Shown here in pieces: positions 52,859 to 61,478 of a stretch of 64,000 bases of DNA (the first letter of the stretch is position 1; every line of letters starts with the position of its first letter). Location: positions 3,534,001 to 3,598,000 of the forward strand of contig NZ_AP036014.1 in the NCBI RefSeq assembly GCF_003402415.2. Reading direction: 5' to 3'. The position numbers were made by a program, and so were the translations under genes. Origin of the DNA: Cupidesulfovibrio sp000226255 (GTDB lineage Bacteria; Desulfobacterota; Desulfovibrionia; Desulfovibrionales; Desulfovibrionaceae). The notes beneath the pieces were generated by a model. The model was not told the origin of the DNA and did no database searches. It was given only the letters and a program-made list of their open reading frames with translations.

Positions 52859-54409
52859 CTACCCCGCCACGGCCTTGCGCACGTCGATGCCCAGGCGCAG
52901 CATGCGGTTGCGCACCGTGCCCCGGTGCACCCCCAGCAGCCGGGCCGCCTCGGACACGTTGCCCCCGGCGGCATGCAGGGCCTCCACCAGTTCGGCCCGC
53001 TCCCGTTCCTGGCGGGCCGGTCGCCCGCCAAGGGAATAGTGCCCGCCCGTCGCTGCGCCGCCTTCCCCAATCCGCAGGCCGTTGCCCTGCCCTTCCTCCA
53101 CGGCCGGGCCGCTCTGTGCCTCAAGTCCGACCAGTCCCGAATGCTGGCCGAAGCGCCCGCCTCCGCCCACATCATGCCCGGCGTGCCCGGCGCTTCCCGC
53201 CGCCGCGTATTCCGGGTGCCAGATCGCCCCGGCGATGTGCTGTGGCAAGTGCTCCACCCCCAGCCGCCCCCCTTCGGCGATGACGCAGGCGTATTCCAGG
53301 GCGCTGCGCAGTTCGCGCACGTTGCCCGGCCAGCCGTAGGCCGTGAGCAGGCGCAGGGCCTCGGGCGTCAGGCCGGTCACGTCGCGGCCGTCCCGCTCGC
53401 GGATGCCCTTCAGGAAGTGGGCGGCCAGCAGGGGGATGTCCTCGCGCCGGTCGGCCAGCGGCGGCAGGTGGATGGGAATGACGTTGATGCGGAACAGCAG
53501 GTCTTCGCGAAACCGCCCGGCCCGCACCAAGCGCCCCAGGTCGCGGTTGGTGGCGGCGATGATGCGCACGTCCACCTCGCGCGAGGCGTTGTCGCCCACC
53601 CGTTCGATGCGCTTGGTCTCCAGCACGCGCAGCAGCTTCACCTGGATGGGCAGGGGGATGTCGCCGATCTCGTCCAGAAAGATGTCGCCGCCGTGGGCCG
53701 CCTCGAACCTGCCCTGCCGGTCGCGCACCGCACCGGTGAACGCCCCGCGCACATGGCCGAACAGCTCGCTTTCCAGAAGCGCCTCGTTCAGGGCCGCGCA
53801 GTTGAGCTGCACGTAGGCCCCGTTCTTGCGGCGGCCCAATTCGTGAATGGCCCGCGCCGCCAGTTCCTTGCCCGTGCCCGACGGCCCCAGCACCAGCACC
53901 GGGGCGTCGCTTTCCGCCGCCCGCTCGATGATCTTGAACACCCGCTGCATGGCGGGCGAGGTGCCCACCATCCCCGCGAAGCCCTCGTCCGAGCCCAGCA
54001 GGCGCGAAAGCTCCTCGATGCGCCGGTCCTTTTCCACCACGGCGGTGATGTCGGTGATGGTCTCCACCGCCGCGATGACCCGGCCATCCTCCTTCAGCAC
54101 CTTGGCGTTCTTGAGCACGGTGATGGCCGTGCCGTCGCGCCGCACCAGGGTGCAGCGCTTGCGGTGCTCGTCCTTGCGGTCGAACAGGCGGCACCAGTGC
54201 CCGCCGCCCAGCGACCGCGAGCGCACGCAGGCGTCGCAGTTGAGAATGGCGCAGGTCTGCCCCACCAGTTCGCCCGCCTCGTAGCCGGTCAGCCGTTCCA
54301 GGGCCGGGTTGGCCATCAGGATGCGTCCGTCCGGCCCCACCAGGAAGAAGCCGTCGTTGATGGTGTTGATGACCTCGCGCAGGAAGCGGCTGGATTCAAG
54401 GGCGTCCAT
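52859..54409 (-). CDS. Sigma-54-dependent activator with Cys-rich PAS domain
   Basis: A 516-residue regulator. A PAS domain (about 1-125) carries cysteines at about 53, 58, 61, 73 and 86 (CAILNCDAC, HWCRLF, KRCTL), a pattern suggesting a bound metal or redox switch. AAA+ domain about 144-372: Walker A GPSGTGKE (175-182), GAFTGA (222-227) for sigma-54 contact, Walker B GGDIFLDEIGD, and WPGNVRELRSALEYA. After a Gly/His-rich linker (about 395-460), a Fis-type HTH (about 475-512). AAGGAG precedes the ATG. It is divergent from the Ohc cluster, whose -24/-12 promoter it should activate. Confidence 0.93.
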   Translation of the reverse strand: MDALESSRFLREVINTINDGFFLVGPDGRILMANPALERLTGYEAGELVGQTCAILNCDACVRSRSLGGGHWCRLFDRKDEHRKRCTLVRRDGTAITVLKNAKVLKEDGRVIAAVETITDITAVVEKDRRIEELSRLLGSDEGFAGMVGTSPAMQRVFKIIERAAESDAPVLVLGPSGTGKELAARAIHELGRRKNGAYVQLNCAALNEALLESELFGHVRGAFTGAVRDRQGRFEAAHGGDIFLDEIGDIPLPIQVKLLRVLETKRIERVGDNASREVDVRIIAATNRDLGRLVRAGRFREDLLFRINVIPIHLPPLADRREDIPLLAAHFLKGIRERDGRDVTGLTPEALRLLTAYGWPGNVRELRSALEYACVIAEGGRLGVEHLPQHIAGAIWHPEYAAAGSAGHAGHDVGGGGRFGQHSGLVGLEAQSGPAVEEGQGNGLRIGEGGAATGGHYSLGGRPARQERERAELVEALHAAGGNVSEAARLLGVHRGTVRNRMLRLGIDVRKAVAG

Positions 54410-54652
54410 GACGGGTACTCCTTGGTGCGGCGGGCGCGGAAACTTGGGGCAGTGGGGGGGGGGAATGGGCCGCGCGCGGTTCCGGGGCGGTTACGGGGCG
54501 GTGCCGGGGCGATTCGATCCCGCCCACCCATGCAGCATCGGGGCCGTTGCGTGCGCCACGCCCTTGCACAAGCTACGGGCGCACGGGTGGACGAGGGAGA
54601 ACAGGGTTTACGCCTTTCATTACGCGCGGATATGCACGACTCGCCACCCACG

Positions 54653-54831
54653 GCGCCATATGACCGGCCTGCCTTCCGGCGTGCGCGTGGCCCACGGCAG
54701 GGGCCACACCGTGACACCTGCCGCGCCACATGATCAATTTTTCATCACATGGCGCAGCATATGCCGAAAATTCACCACCAGGCAAGAAGGCTTTTGCGGC
54801 GCCAGCGATTATAAAAGACGCGCCACATCAC
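54653..54831. promoter_or_regulatory. Repeated GCGCCAYATSAY words, candidate activator sites
   Basis: GCGCCATATGAC (54653), GCGCCACATGAT (54723), the inverted ATCACATGGCGC (54744-54755) and GCGCCACATCAC (54820). The second and third form an imperfect dyad (10 of 12 paired) just over the -24 element. Upstream copies could be enhancer sites for the divergent sigma-54 activator. Confidence 0.45.
54750..54765 (+). promoter_or_regulatory. Sigma-54 promoter of ohcBAC
   Basis: TGGCGC then, in exact GG-N10-GC spacing, ATGC: GG at 54751-54752 and GC at 54763-54764. Consensus is TGGCAC-N5-TTGC. Expected start point about 54776, upstream of the ohcB ATG. The divergent activator has the sigma-54 contact motif, which supports this. 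Confidence 0.6.
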
Positions 54832-54930
54832 CATGTTACCATCACAGCTCGCGCGGGCACGCTTCCTGCTCTCAAGGGGGTGTCTGGCACACAGCCGCGC
54901 GCGCCACTTCACCACCTGTACTCGGACACC

Positions 54931-56802
54931 ATGATGACTTCACGCAAGACCGACGCCACTCCCCCCCGCCGCCTGTCGCGGCGCGGTTTCCTCAAGGGTC
55001 TCGCGGGCACCGGGCTCGCCGGGTCCGCCTCCCTCGCCACCGGCATGTTCCCCTCCACGGCGGAGGGAGCGGGCGCGGGTGGCAGCGCGCCCGCGCCCTC
55101 CGGACGGGAAGCGTCCGGAAGCGACGGCCCCTTCGCCACCCTCATCGACATTTCCGCCTGCGTGGGCTGCGGGGCCTGCGTGCAGGCCTGCCGCGACCGC
55201 AACGCGGCCCGCCATCCGGAACCGACCAAGCCCTTTCCGCCCATGTTCCCCGCCTCGGTGAAGGCCGAGGACTGGTCCGCCCGGCGCGATACGGACGACC
55301 GCCTGACGCCCTACAACTGGCTGTACATCCAGAGCGTGACCGAGCAGCACGACGGACGGCGCACGGACCTGAACATCCCCCGCCGCTGCCTGCACTGCGA
55401 CAACCCGCCCTGCGCCAACCTGTGCCCGTGGGGCGCGGCCCGGCGCGAGGACAGCGGCACCGTGTCCATCGACGCGGACATCTGCCTGGGCGGGGCCAAG
55501 TGCCGCACGGTGTGCCCGTGGCAGATTCCCCAGCGCCAGACGGGCGTCGGCCTGTACCTGGACCTGCTGCCGCGCTACGCGGGCAACGGCGTGATGTACA
55601 AGTGCGACCGCTGCGCCGACGTGGTGGCGCGCGGCGGCGTGCCCGCCTGCATCGAGGCCTGCCCCAACGCGGTTCAGTCCATCGGCCCGCGCGACACGAT
55701 CATCGCCGAGGCCCGCCGCCTGGCAATGGAACGCGGCTGGCACCTGTACGGGCTGGACGAGAACGGCGGCACCTCGACCATCTACCTTTCGCCCGTGCCC
55801 TTCGCGGCCATTCAGGCGGCGCTGGAGGCCGCGACGACGACGGCAAAGCCCGGTTCCGGTCAAGATGGCAAGCAAGACGGCGGGCAGAACGCCGGACAAG
55901 GGCCGACGCAGAACGCCGCCACACTGGGCTCCGGCAGGCCGCACTTCCGCGCCGTGGCGGACGCCATGCGCAACGAGACCATGCTGGCCGCCGCGCTGGT
56001 CACCGCACCGCTGGCCGGCGCCGGGGCCGCCCTGCTGCGCGTGGCGCGCGGCATCGGCGACATGATTCGTGAAGATGCCTGCACCGATGCCCGAAACATC
56101 GCGCACTGTACGGGCGCGCCCGATGCGCCCGATGCGCCCGATGCTTCCGACACGGCCGACAGCGCGGCCCGCCGCCTGTCCACCGCCGTCAACTGCCCCA
56201 CCTGCCCTACCCGCACGAGGGACGCCGCCACGGATACCCCCGACCCCGCGTCCCCGTCCCACCCGCTGCCCGCGGCCCGCTGGCTGTGGATAGCCTGCGC
56301 CACCGTGCTTGGCGTCACCGGCATGGCCCAGATGCCCATCGCCGCGCGCTACGGCATTGCCGCCGTGCCCGGCCTTGGCTGGACCGCCGACTTTTATTTC
56401 ACCCACCTGCTGCACTACGCGGCTGCCGCCGTGTTGCTGGCCCTTGCCGCGTGGCTGGCCGTGCGGGCCTTTGCCGGACCGCGCATCCGCCGCCTGTTCG
56501 CCGCGCAGCGTCTGACGGGCGGCGGCACGCTGCGCCTGTGGCTGGCGGCAGCGCTTGTCGTCACCGGGGGCATGCGGGTGGCCAAGAACCTGCCCGGCTT
56601 CGACTGGGGCCCCACCCTGACCATGTACCTGGACTGGACGCACCTTGGGCTGGCCGGTCTGCTGGGCTTGGCCTCGCTGGCGCTGGCGCTGACGGGCCGC
56701 AGCGCCTGGACCGTTCCCATCGGACGACGCACACCCCCCGCTTCCGCGCCCGGTACCGGCCCGTCATCCGCTCGCCATCACGAACATCCGCCCCGCGCGT
56801 AG
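54931..56802 (+). CDS. ohcB: Tat-exported ferredoxin-like protein with C-terminal membrane domain (OhcB-like)
   Basis: A 623-residue redox subunit. Twin-arginine signal SRRGFLKG (about 16-23). The ferredoxin-like domain (about 70-250) has four Cys groups: C77-C87 (CVGCGACVQAC), C153-C165 (CLHCDNPPCANLC), C185-C195 (CLGGAKCRTVC, an atypical spacing) and C225-C244 (CDRC...CIEAC), enough for up to four clusters. A low-complexity linker (about 290-440, with a 9-base tandem repeat encoding PDA units) leads to about four membrane helices (450-600). Family knowledge: Ohc is one of the transmembrane redox complexes of sulfate reducers, passing electrons between periplasmic cytochromes and quinone. 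No clear ribosome site; ATG at 54934 is an alternative. Confidence 0.8.
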   Translation: MMTSRKTDATPPRRLSRRGFLKGLAGTGLAGSASLATGMFPSTAEGAGAGGSAPAPSGREASGSDGPFATLIDISACVGCGACVQACRDRNAARHPEPTKPFPPMFPASVKAEDWSARRDTDDRLTPYNWLYIQSVTEQHDGRRTDLNIPRRCLHCDNPPCANLCPWGAARREDSGTVSIDADICLGGAKCRTVCPWQIPQRQTGVGLYLDLLPRYAGNGVMYKCDRCADVVARGGVPACIEACPNAVQSIGPRDTIIAEARRLAMERGWHLYGLDENGGTSTIYLSPVPFAAIQAALEAATTTAKPGSGQDGKQDGGQNAGQGPTQNAATLGSGRPHFRAVADAMRNETMLAAALVTAPLAGAGAALLRVARGIGDMIREDACTDARNIAHCTGAPDAPDAPDASDTADSAARRLSTAVNCPTCPTRTRDAATDTPDPASPSHPLPAARWLWIACATVLGVTGMAQMPIAARYGIAAVPGLGWTADFYFTHLLHYAAAAVLLALAAWLAVRAFAGPRIRRLFAAQRLTGGGTLRLWLAAALVVTGGMRVAKNLPGFDWGPTLTMYLDWTHLGLAGLLGLASLALALTGRSAWTVPIGRRTPPASAPGTGPSSARHHEHPPRA

Positions 56803-56833
56803 CGCCGGGCTTACCCGCCGAAGGAGGAGTCCC

Positions 56834-58546
56834 ATGTCGTCGCCACACGTTTCCGCCCACCGGGCACACGGCAGTTCGCCACCCGTTCTGCCAGCTCTGC
56901 CAGTTCTGCCGGTCCTGCTGCTCCTGCTGCTGTGCCTGGCGTCGGGCCTTGCCCTGACGCTTGCATCCGCAGCCCCGGCCCGCGCCGCGCAACTGGCCAC
57001 CGAGGTGCCCGTCGGGGCCACCGGCGCGGTGAAGAAGCCGGAGGCCCATGCCATCACCGCAGACCATTCCCGCCACCCGGCCCTGCAACAGCCCTTCGCC
57101 ACGCCGCAAGAGGTGACCAAGGCCTGCCTGTCGTGCCACAACGCCGCCGCGCAGCAGGTGCACAAGACCATCCACTGGACCTGGCTGGACCCCGCCGACC
57201 CGGAACGCAAGATGGGCAAGGGCGGCATAACCTTCAACAACTTCTGCATCGCCATCCCGTCCAACGAGCCGCGCTGCACCTCGTGCCACGCGGGCTTCGG
57301 CTGGAAGAACGCGCAGTTCGACTTTTCGTCGCAGGAAAACGTGGACTGCATGGTCTGTCACGACCACACCGGCACCTACAAGAAGTTCCCCACCATGGCC
57401 GGGCTGCCCGTCAGCGAACCCACCGAATTCGAGGGCAAGACCTTCAACCCGCCCGACTACAACGTCATCGCCGCCTCCGTGGGCCGTCCCACCCGCGACA
57501 ATTGCGGGGTCTGCCACTTCTACGGCGGCGGGGGCGACGCGGTGAAGCACGGCGATCTCGACTCCACCATGTTCAAGCCCAGCCGTGAACTGGATGTGCA
57601 CATGGACGTGAAGGGCGCCAACTTCACCTGCCAGCGCTGCCACACCACCGAGGCCCACGTCATCGCCGGGCGCACCTACAAGCAGCCCGCCTTCACGGAA
57701 CGCAAGAGCGTGCTGGACGACGACCGAGTGCACCGCATCGCCTGCGAATCGTGCCACACGGCCACGCCGCACAAGGCCGGGCACAAGGCCAACGACCACA
57801 CCGACAAACTGGCCTGCCAGACTTGCCACATTCCCGCCTTTGCGCGCGAAATGGCCACCAAGATGTGGTGGGACTGGTCCACGGCGGGCAAGAAGAAGGA
57901 CGGCAAGCCGTTCGCGGAAAAGGGTCCCTTCGGCAAGCCCAGCTACGACAGCAAGAAGGGCGACTTCCGCTGGGAAAAGGACGTCATCCCCGAATACCAC
58001 TGGTCCAACGGCCGCATGGAATTCCTGCTGCTGACCGACAAGATCGCCGACACCACCAAGCCGGTCGAGATCAACCGCATCGACGGCGACCCGGCAGACC
58101 CCAAGGCACGCATCATGCCCTTCAAGGCGCACCGGGGCCGCCAGCCCTTCGACGCGGGCAACAGCACCTTCGTGGCCCCGCACCTGTTCGGCAAGGACGA
58201 CGCCGCCTACTGGAAGAGCTATGACTGGATGAGGGCCGTGGACGCGGGGCAGAAGTCGCTGAACCTGCCCTTCAGCGGCAAGCTGGAGTTCGTGGAAACC
58301 GTCTACTACTACCCCATCACCCACCAGGTGGCCCCCAAGGAAAAGTCCGTGGCCTGCGGCGAATGCCACAAGCCCGCAGGCAGCCGCCTTGCCGCCGTTA
58401 CCGGCGTGTGGATGCCGGGGCGCGACCGCAACACGGGCGTGGACGCCGCCGGGTGGATCGCCGTGGCCGGGTCCGTGCTGGCCGTGGGCGTGCACGGGTT
58501 CCTGCGCCTGGCCGCGCGCGGCCGCAACAACCGCAAGGAGGACTAG
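56834..58546 (+). CDS. ohcA: Octaheme c-type cytochrome (OhcA, OTR-like family)
   Basis: A 570-residue periplasmic cytochrome. A signal peptide (about 20-52) precedes exactly eight CxxCH motifs: CLSCH (98), CTSCH (148), CMVCH (172), then CGVCH, CQRCH, CESCH, CQTCH and CGECH. Order and spacing resemble the octaheme tetrathionate reductase family; some members reduce tetrathionate, nitrite or hydroxylamine in vitro, but the Ohc homologue's substrate is not known. A C-terminal hydrophobic helix (about 537-558) followed by a basic end anchors it to the membrane. GAAGGAGGAG precedes the ATG. Confidence 0.93.
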   Translation: MSSPHVSAHRAHGSSPPVLPALPVLPVLLLLLLCLASGLALTLASAAPARAAQLATEVPVGATGAVKKPEAHAITADHSRHPALQQPFATPQEVTKACLSCHNAAAQQVHKTIHWTWLDPADPERKMGKGGITFNNFCIAIPSNEPRCTSCHAGFGWKNAQFDFSSQENVDCMVCHDHTGTYKKFPTMAGLPVSEPTEFEGKTFNPPDYNVIAASVGRPTRDNCGVCHFYGGGGDAVKHGDLDSTMFKPSRELDVHMDVKGANFTCQRCHTTEAHVIAGRTYKQPAFTERKSVLDDDRVHRIACESCHTATPHKAGHKANDHTDKLACQTCHIPAFAREMATKMWWDWSTAGKKKDGKPFAEKGPFGKPSYDSKKGDFRWEKDVIPEYHWSNGRMEFLLLTDKIADTTKPVEINRIDGDPADPKARIMPFKAHRGRQPFDAGNSTFVAPHLFGKDDAAYWKSYDWMRAVDAGQKSLNLPFSGKLEFVETVYYYPITHQVAPKEKSVACGECHKPAGSRLAAVTGVWMPGRDRNTGVDAAGWIAVAGSVLAVGVHGFLRLAARGRNNRKED

Positions 58547-58548
58547 CC

Positions 58549-59178
58549 ATGCACGCCACCGAACGACTCTACCTGTACAGCCGGTTCGAGCGCTTCTGGC
58601 ACTGGGCCCAGACCCTGCTCATCCTGGTGCTGCTGGTCACCGGCTTTGAAATCCACGGCACCTTCACCCTGCTGGGCTTTGCCCGCGCCTTTGCCGTGCA
58701 CAACTTCTGCGCATGGTCGTGGCTGGTGCTGTACGCCTTCATCGTGTTCTGGATGGCCGTCACCGACGAGTGGAAGCACTACGTGCCCACCTTCCTGAAG
58801 CTGATGGACGTGGTGCGCTACTACCTTTCCGGCATCTTCAGGGGTGAGCCCCACCCCGTGCCCAAGAGCGAACGCGCCAAGCACAACCCCCTGCAACGGC
58901 TGACCTACCTCGGCATCGTCTCGTTTCTCGTGCCGTTCCAGATGATCACCGGCTTTCTCTACTACACCTACAACCAGTGGCCGCAGCTCGGCTTCGCGGG
59001 CAGCCTGACCCTGAAGGCCGTGGCCGTGCTGCATACCCTGGGTGCCTTCGCCTTCCTGGCCTTCGTCATCGTGCACGTGTACATGACCACCACCGGCCAC
59101 ACCCTTACCGCGCACATCGCCGCCATGTTCACCGGGTACGAGGACGTGCCCCGCAACGGCGTGAAGCCGGAGGTGTAA
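58549..59178 (+). CDS. ohcC: Cytochrome b subunit (OhcC-like)
   Basis: A 209-residue membrane cytochrome b of the b561/NiFe-hydrogenase type. Four hydrophobic helices (about 20-38, 54-75, 120-142, 160-183) with His in RFWHWAQ, HGTF, AVHNFCAW, VLHTLG and IVHVYMTTTGH as heme ligand candidates. It connects the octaheme cytochrome to the quinone pool. AAGGAGGAC upstream; it follows ohcA by two bases. Last gene of the cluster. Confidence 0.9.
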   Translation: MHATERLYLYSRFERFWHWAQTLLILVLLVTGFEIHGTFTLLGFARAFAVHNFCAWSWLVLYAFIVFWMAVTDEWKHYVPTFLKLMDVVRYYLSGIFRGEPHPVPKSERAKHNPLQRLTYLGIVSFLVPFQMITGFLYYTYNQWPQLGFAGSLTLKAVAVLHTLGAFAFLAFVIVHVYMTTTGHTLTAHIAAMFTGYEDVPRNGVKPEV

Positions 59179-59211
59179 CGGGGAGAACGGAAAGAAACTG
59201 ATGAAGAATAT

Positions 59212-59255
59212 GTGGGGGAGGGAGGAAACTTTGAAAAGTTTCCTCCCTCCCCCAC
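59212..59255 (+). terminator. Long hairpin after ohcC
   Basis: A perfect 20-bp stem (59212-59231 with 59236-59255), purine-rich on the left arm, TGAA loop. A C-rich run and CTTTT follow. It likely ends the ohc transcript. Similar in sequence style to the hairpin between nuoH and nuoI. Confidence 0.7.
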
Positions 59256-59309
59256 ACCCCCTCCCACCTTCCAAACTTTTCAATCGGGGGTAGACAGGCC
59301 GCCTATACT

Positions 59310-59465
59310 GATATGCAACTTGCATTTTCCGGCATATCCGTCCTGAAACTGCCTTTCTTCCTTATACGCCGCGCCGGTCTTACGGCGCGGCTGGCTGTGC
59401 GGAAACTATGCAAGGAATTACGAGTTTTTCTCGCCGGGCAAGGCGGCGCGCGGCGAAAAAATACG
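59310..59465. repeat. Nested inverted-repeat element
   Basis: CTTGCAT...TTCCGGCA (about 59323-59336) pairs with TGCGGAAACTATGCAAG (about 59398-59414), enclosing a hairpin GCCGCGCC / GGCGCGGC. A second structure follows, ending CGGCGAAAAAATACG. It looks like a small folded RNA or mobile palindromic element; no function recognised. Confidence 0.45.
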
Positions 59466-59544
59466 GATTCCGATGACAGGGTGGCCGCGACGGCAAACAA
59501 GCCCCCCACCGTGCGTGATTCACGCTTTCCCTACATCTCCCGCC

Positions 59545-60753
59545 TCACATGAAGCGCACCAGCTCGAACAGCTTTTTCCGCTGCGTGGCCACGATGTGGT
59601 AGTACTGCGTCTGCGGAATGAAGATGTACGGCACATCCTCCGTCCGCCGGTACAGAAAGTGCGACAGGATCATCCGGTTGATGGCCTGATGCCCGATGAT
59701 CATCACCCCCGGCGCGCCCCCGGCCAGAAACAGCGCCCGCCGCACCCCCCGCTCCACCCGCTCGCGCAGGGTCACGTACCCTTCCCCGCCCGGATACACG
59801 TAGTGGTACTTGTCGCGCTGGCGGGCCGCAAAGGCATCCGGAAACCTGCGGCGTATGTCATCGTAGCGCAGCCCCTCGCACTCGCCCGCGTCGATCTCGT
59901 CCAGTTCCGGCAGGGCCATCACCGTGGCCCCCGGCCGCGCCTCGCGCAGGGGGGCCGCCGTCTGCGCCGACCGCTTGCGGGTGGAGGTGAAGATGTACGG
60001 CACCTCGATGTCCGCGAAATGCGCGGCCAGTTCCTTGGCCTGGGCCTGCCCGCGCAGGGTCAGGTCCGAATCGCCGCCGATGCGCCCCTCCACGTTGTAG
60101 TAGGTCTCGCCGTGTCGGACCAGGTACAGGTTGCGCACCCACGCGGACACCAGAATGTCCCGGATGCGATGGTAGTACGGCAGCCGCAGGCAGATGCGCT
60201 CGCCCACCACGCGGTTGTCCAGCGTGTCCACCCGCACCCAGCACGGCTCGTCGTCGCACGGGGCGTACATGCGCTCGTAGTACTGGATGCGCTTGGTAAA
60301 GCTGTCCATGGCCGCCTGGGTGGTCTCGCGCGCGAATTCCGGCATCTGCGTCTTGCGCCGGATGGCCGCGCCAAGGGCCACCGGGTCGTCGTTGACGCAT
60401 TCCACGAACAGCAGCGGATGGTCGGTGAGCATGGACTGGATCATGGCCCGCCGGGCGCGGCTGGCGTTGGTGGCGTCCAGAATGGCCACGTGCCCGTCGC
60501 CCGCCAGATAATCGCGTGCGGCCATGATGTTCAGCCGGGCGATTTCCTCACGCCGGGCGCGGCCTTCCGCGTTGTCCGGGTCGTAGAATTCCGGCCGGGC
60601 GGAATCCAGACCCAGCATGGAACGGCGGATCTCGCCGTTGTTGAACACCTCGACGCGAAAATCCTCTGCCTCCAGCCCCTCGCGGATGCGGCGGGCCATG
60701 GTGGATTTGCCCCGCGCGGGCAGGCCGACCATGATGACGTACAGTTTGTTCAT
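59545..60753 (-). CDS. Bifunctional 6-phosphofructo-2-kinase / fructose-2,6-bisphosphatase
   Basis: A 402-residue protein with the two-domain order of eukaryotic PFKFB. Kinase domain about 1-200: P-loop GLPARGKST (10-18), then LLFVECVNDDP and TQMPEFARET. Phosphatase domain about 205-400: LVRHGETYYNVEGRIGGDSD (catalytic His about 213), LPELDEIDAGECEG and IIGHQAINRMIL (second His). Both active sites look complete. It makes and breaks fructose-2,6-bisphosphate, a glycolysis/gluconeogenesis switch rare in bacteria. The start at 60753 is chosen by AGGA upstream and homology; the upstream open frame is repeat DNA. The opposite-strand neighbour is ohcC; malQ lies further upstream on the same strand. 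Confidence 0.87.
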   Translation of the reverse strand: MNKLYVIMVGLPARGKSTMARRIREGLEAEDFRVEVFNNGEIRRSMLGLDSARPEFYDPDNAEGRARREEIARLNIMAARDYLAGDGHVAILDATNASRARRAMIQSMLTDHPLLFVECVNDDPVALGAAIRRKTQMPEFARETTQAAMDSFTKRIQYYERMYAPCDDEPCWVRVDTLDNRVVGERICLRLPYYHRIRDILVSAWVRNLYLVRHGETYYNVEGRIGGDSDLTLRGQAQAKELAAHFADIEVPYIFTSTRKRSAQTAAPLREARPGATVMALPELDEIDAGECEGLRYDDIRRRFPDAFAARQRDKYHYVYPGGEGYVTLRERVERGVRRALFLAGGAPGVMIIGHQAINRMILSHFLYRRTEDVPYIFIPQTQYYHIVATQRKKLFELVRFM

Positions 60754-60805
60754 GTGGGAGGTCCTGTTGGGGAGAGAGATAGGGGAAAGGGGTGCGTTAC
60801 TGGTA

Positions 60806-61431
60806 GCGGCTTCTACGAAGACGGTTGCGCCCTGATGTACCCGCTCGATTTCGTTATGCCTCCGGCGGGCAGAGGGTGTTGTAACGAACACCCCCTGCAC
60901 CCCCGCGTTCCCTTCGTCGGCAGCTTCCCTTCTGCACAGGACGCCTCCGGGCGATCTGCGCGACGGAAACGCCAATGCGCACATGGCTCTCGCAGGCATC
61001 ACCGTGCAAGGGTACCCTTATTTACACCCTTGTTGCGACGCATGTGCCACCGTCTTTGCATCAGGCAGAAACCCGCATGCGGCGATACGCATACGTAGCC
61101 GGAGATCACCGCCGAGACCTTGCGAGGCGGAAGCTCCGGCGGTAACGGATGCGCGCCGCGGTAGAGTCGTACAGCCAAGGCTCCCAGGTTCCGCCGGGCC
61201 ACTGGGAGCCACGCGCACATACGCATTCCGCCGGGCAGATCGCCCGGAGGCGCCTGCGCCGGAGGATAGCTGCCCGATGCAGGAATGCGGTGCAGGACGA
61301 CTCGGGGGCCGGGGGCAGAGCCCCCGGAACGCGGGGGTGCAGGGGGCCGTCGTTACACGGCCCCCTGCCCGCCGGAGGCATAACGAAATCGCGCGTGTTC
61401 AACAGGGCGCAACCGTCTTCGTAGAAGCCGC
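60806..61431. repeat. Large inverted repeat with dispersed palindromic elements
   Basis: The left arm (60806 to about 61000) and right arm (about 61218-61431) are inverted copies, for example GCGGCTTCTACGAAGACGGT at 60806 and its complement ending at 61431. Each arm contains TTCGTTATGCCTCCGGCGGG next to a hairpin; the right one is GCAGGGGGCCG / CGGCCCCCTGC (61339-61368). About 215 bases of unrelated sequence lie between the arms. Neither arm codes for a credible protein. It fills the gap between the PFK-2/FBPase-2 gene and malQ. Confidence 0.75.
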
Positions 61432-61478
61432 ACCCACCAGCGCGCGCCATCTTCCAATCCACGCCCCCGCGTTCCCCC

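Larger units (their letters stand above)
54410..54930. other. Divergent control region of the Ohc cluster
   Basis: About 520 bases. The half next to the regulator is GC-rich; from 54600 it becomes more AT-rich and holds the -24/-12 promoter and repeated GCGCCA(C/T)AT words described separately. A frame is open but has no family sequence before 54931. Confidence 0.6.
59179..59544. other. Convergent intergenic region with structured DNA
   Basis: Contains the hairpin 59212-59255 and the structured element 59310-59465; no gene. Confidence 0.6.

Noticed and set aside
54890..54912. TGGCACACAGCC as the ohc -24/-12 promoter
   Set aside because: The spacing from GG to GC is 11, not 10; the site at 54750 has exact spacing.
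60754..61002. N-terminal extension of the PFK-2/FBPase-2 protein
   Set aside because: The upstream frame lies in the inverted repeat and the same peptide is readable from the other arm, so it is repeat DNA, not protein.
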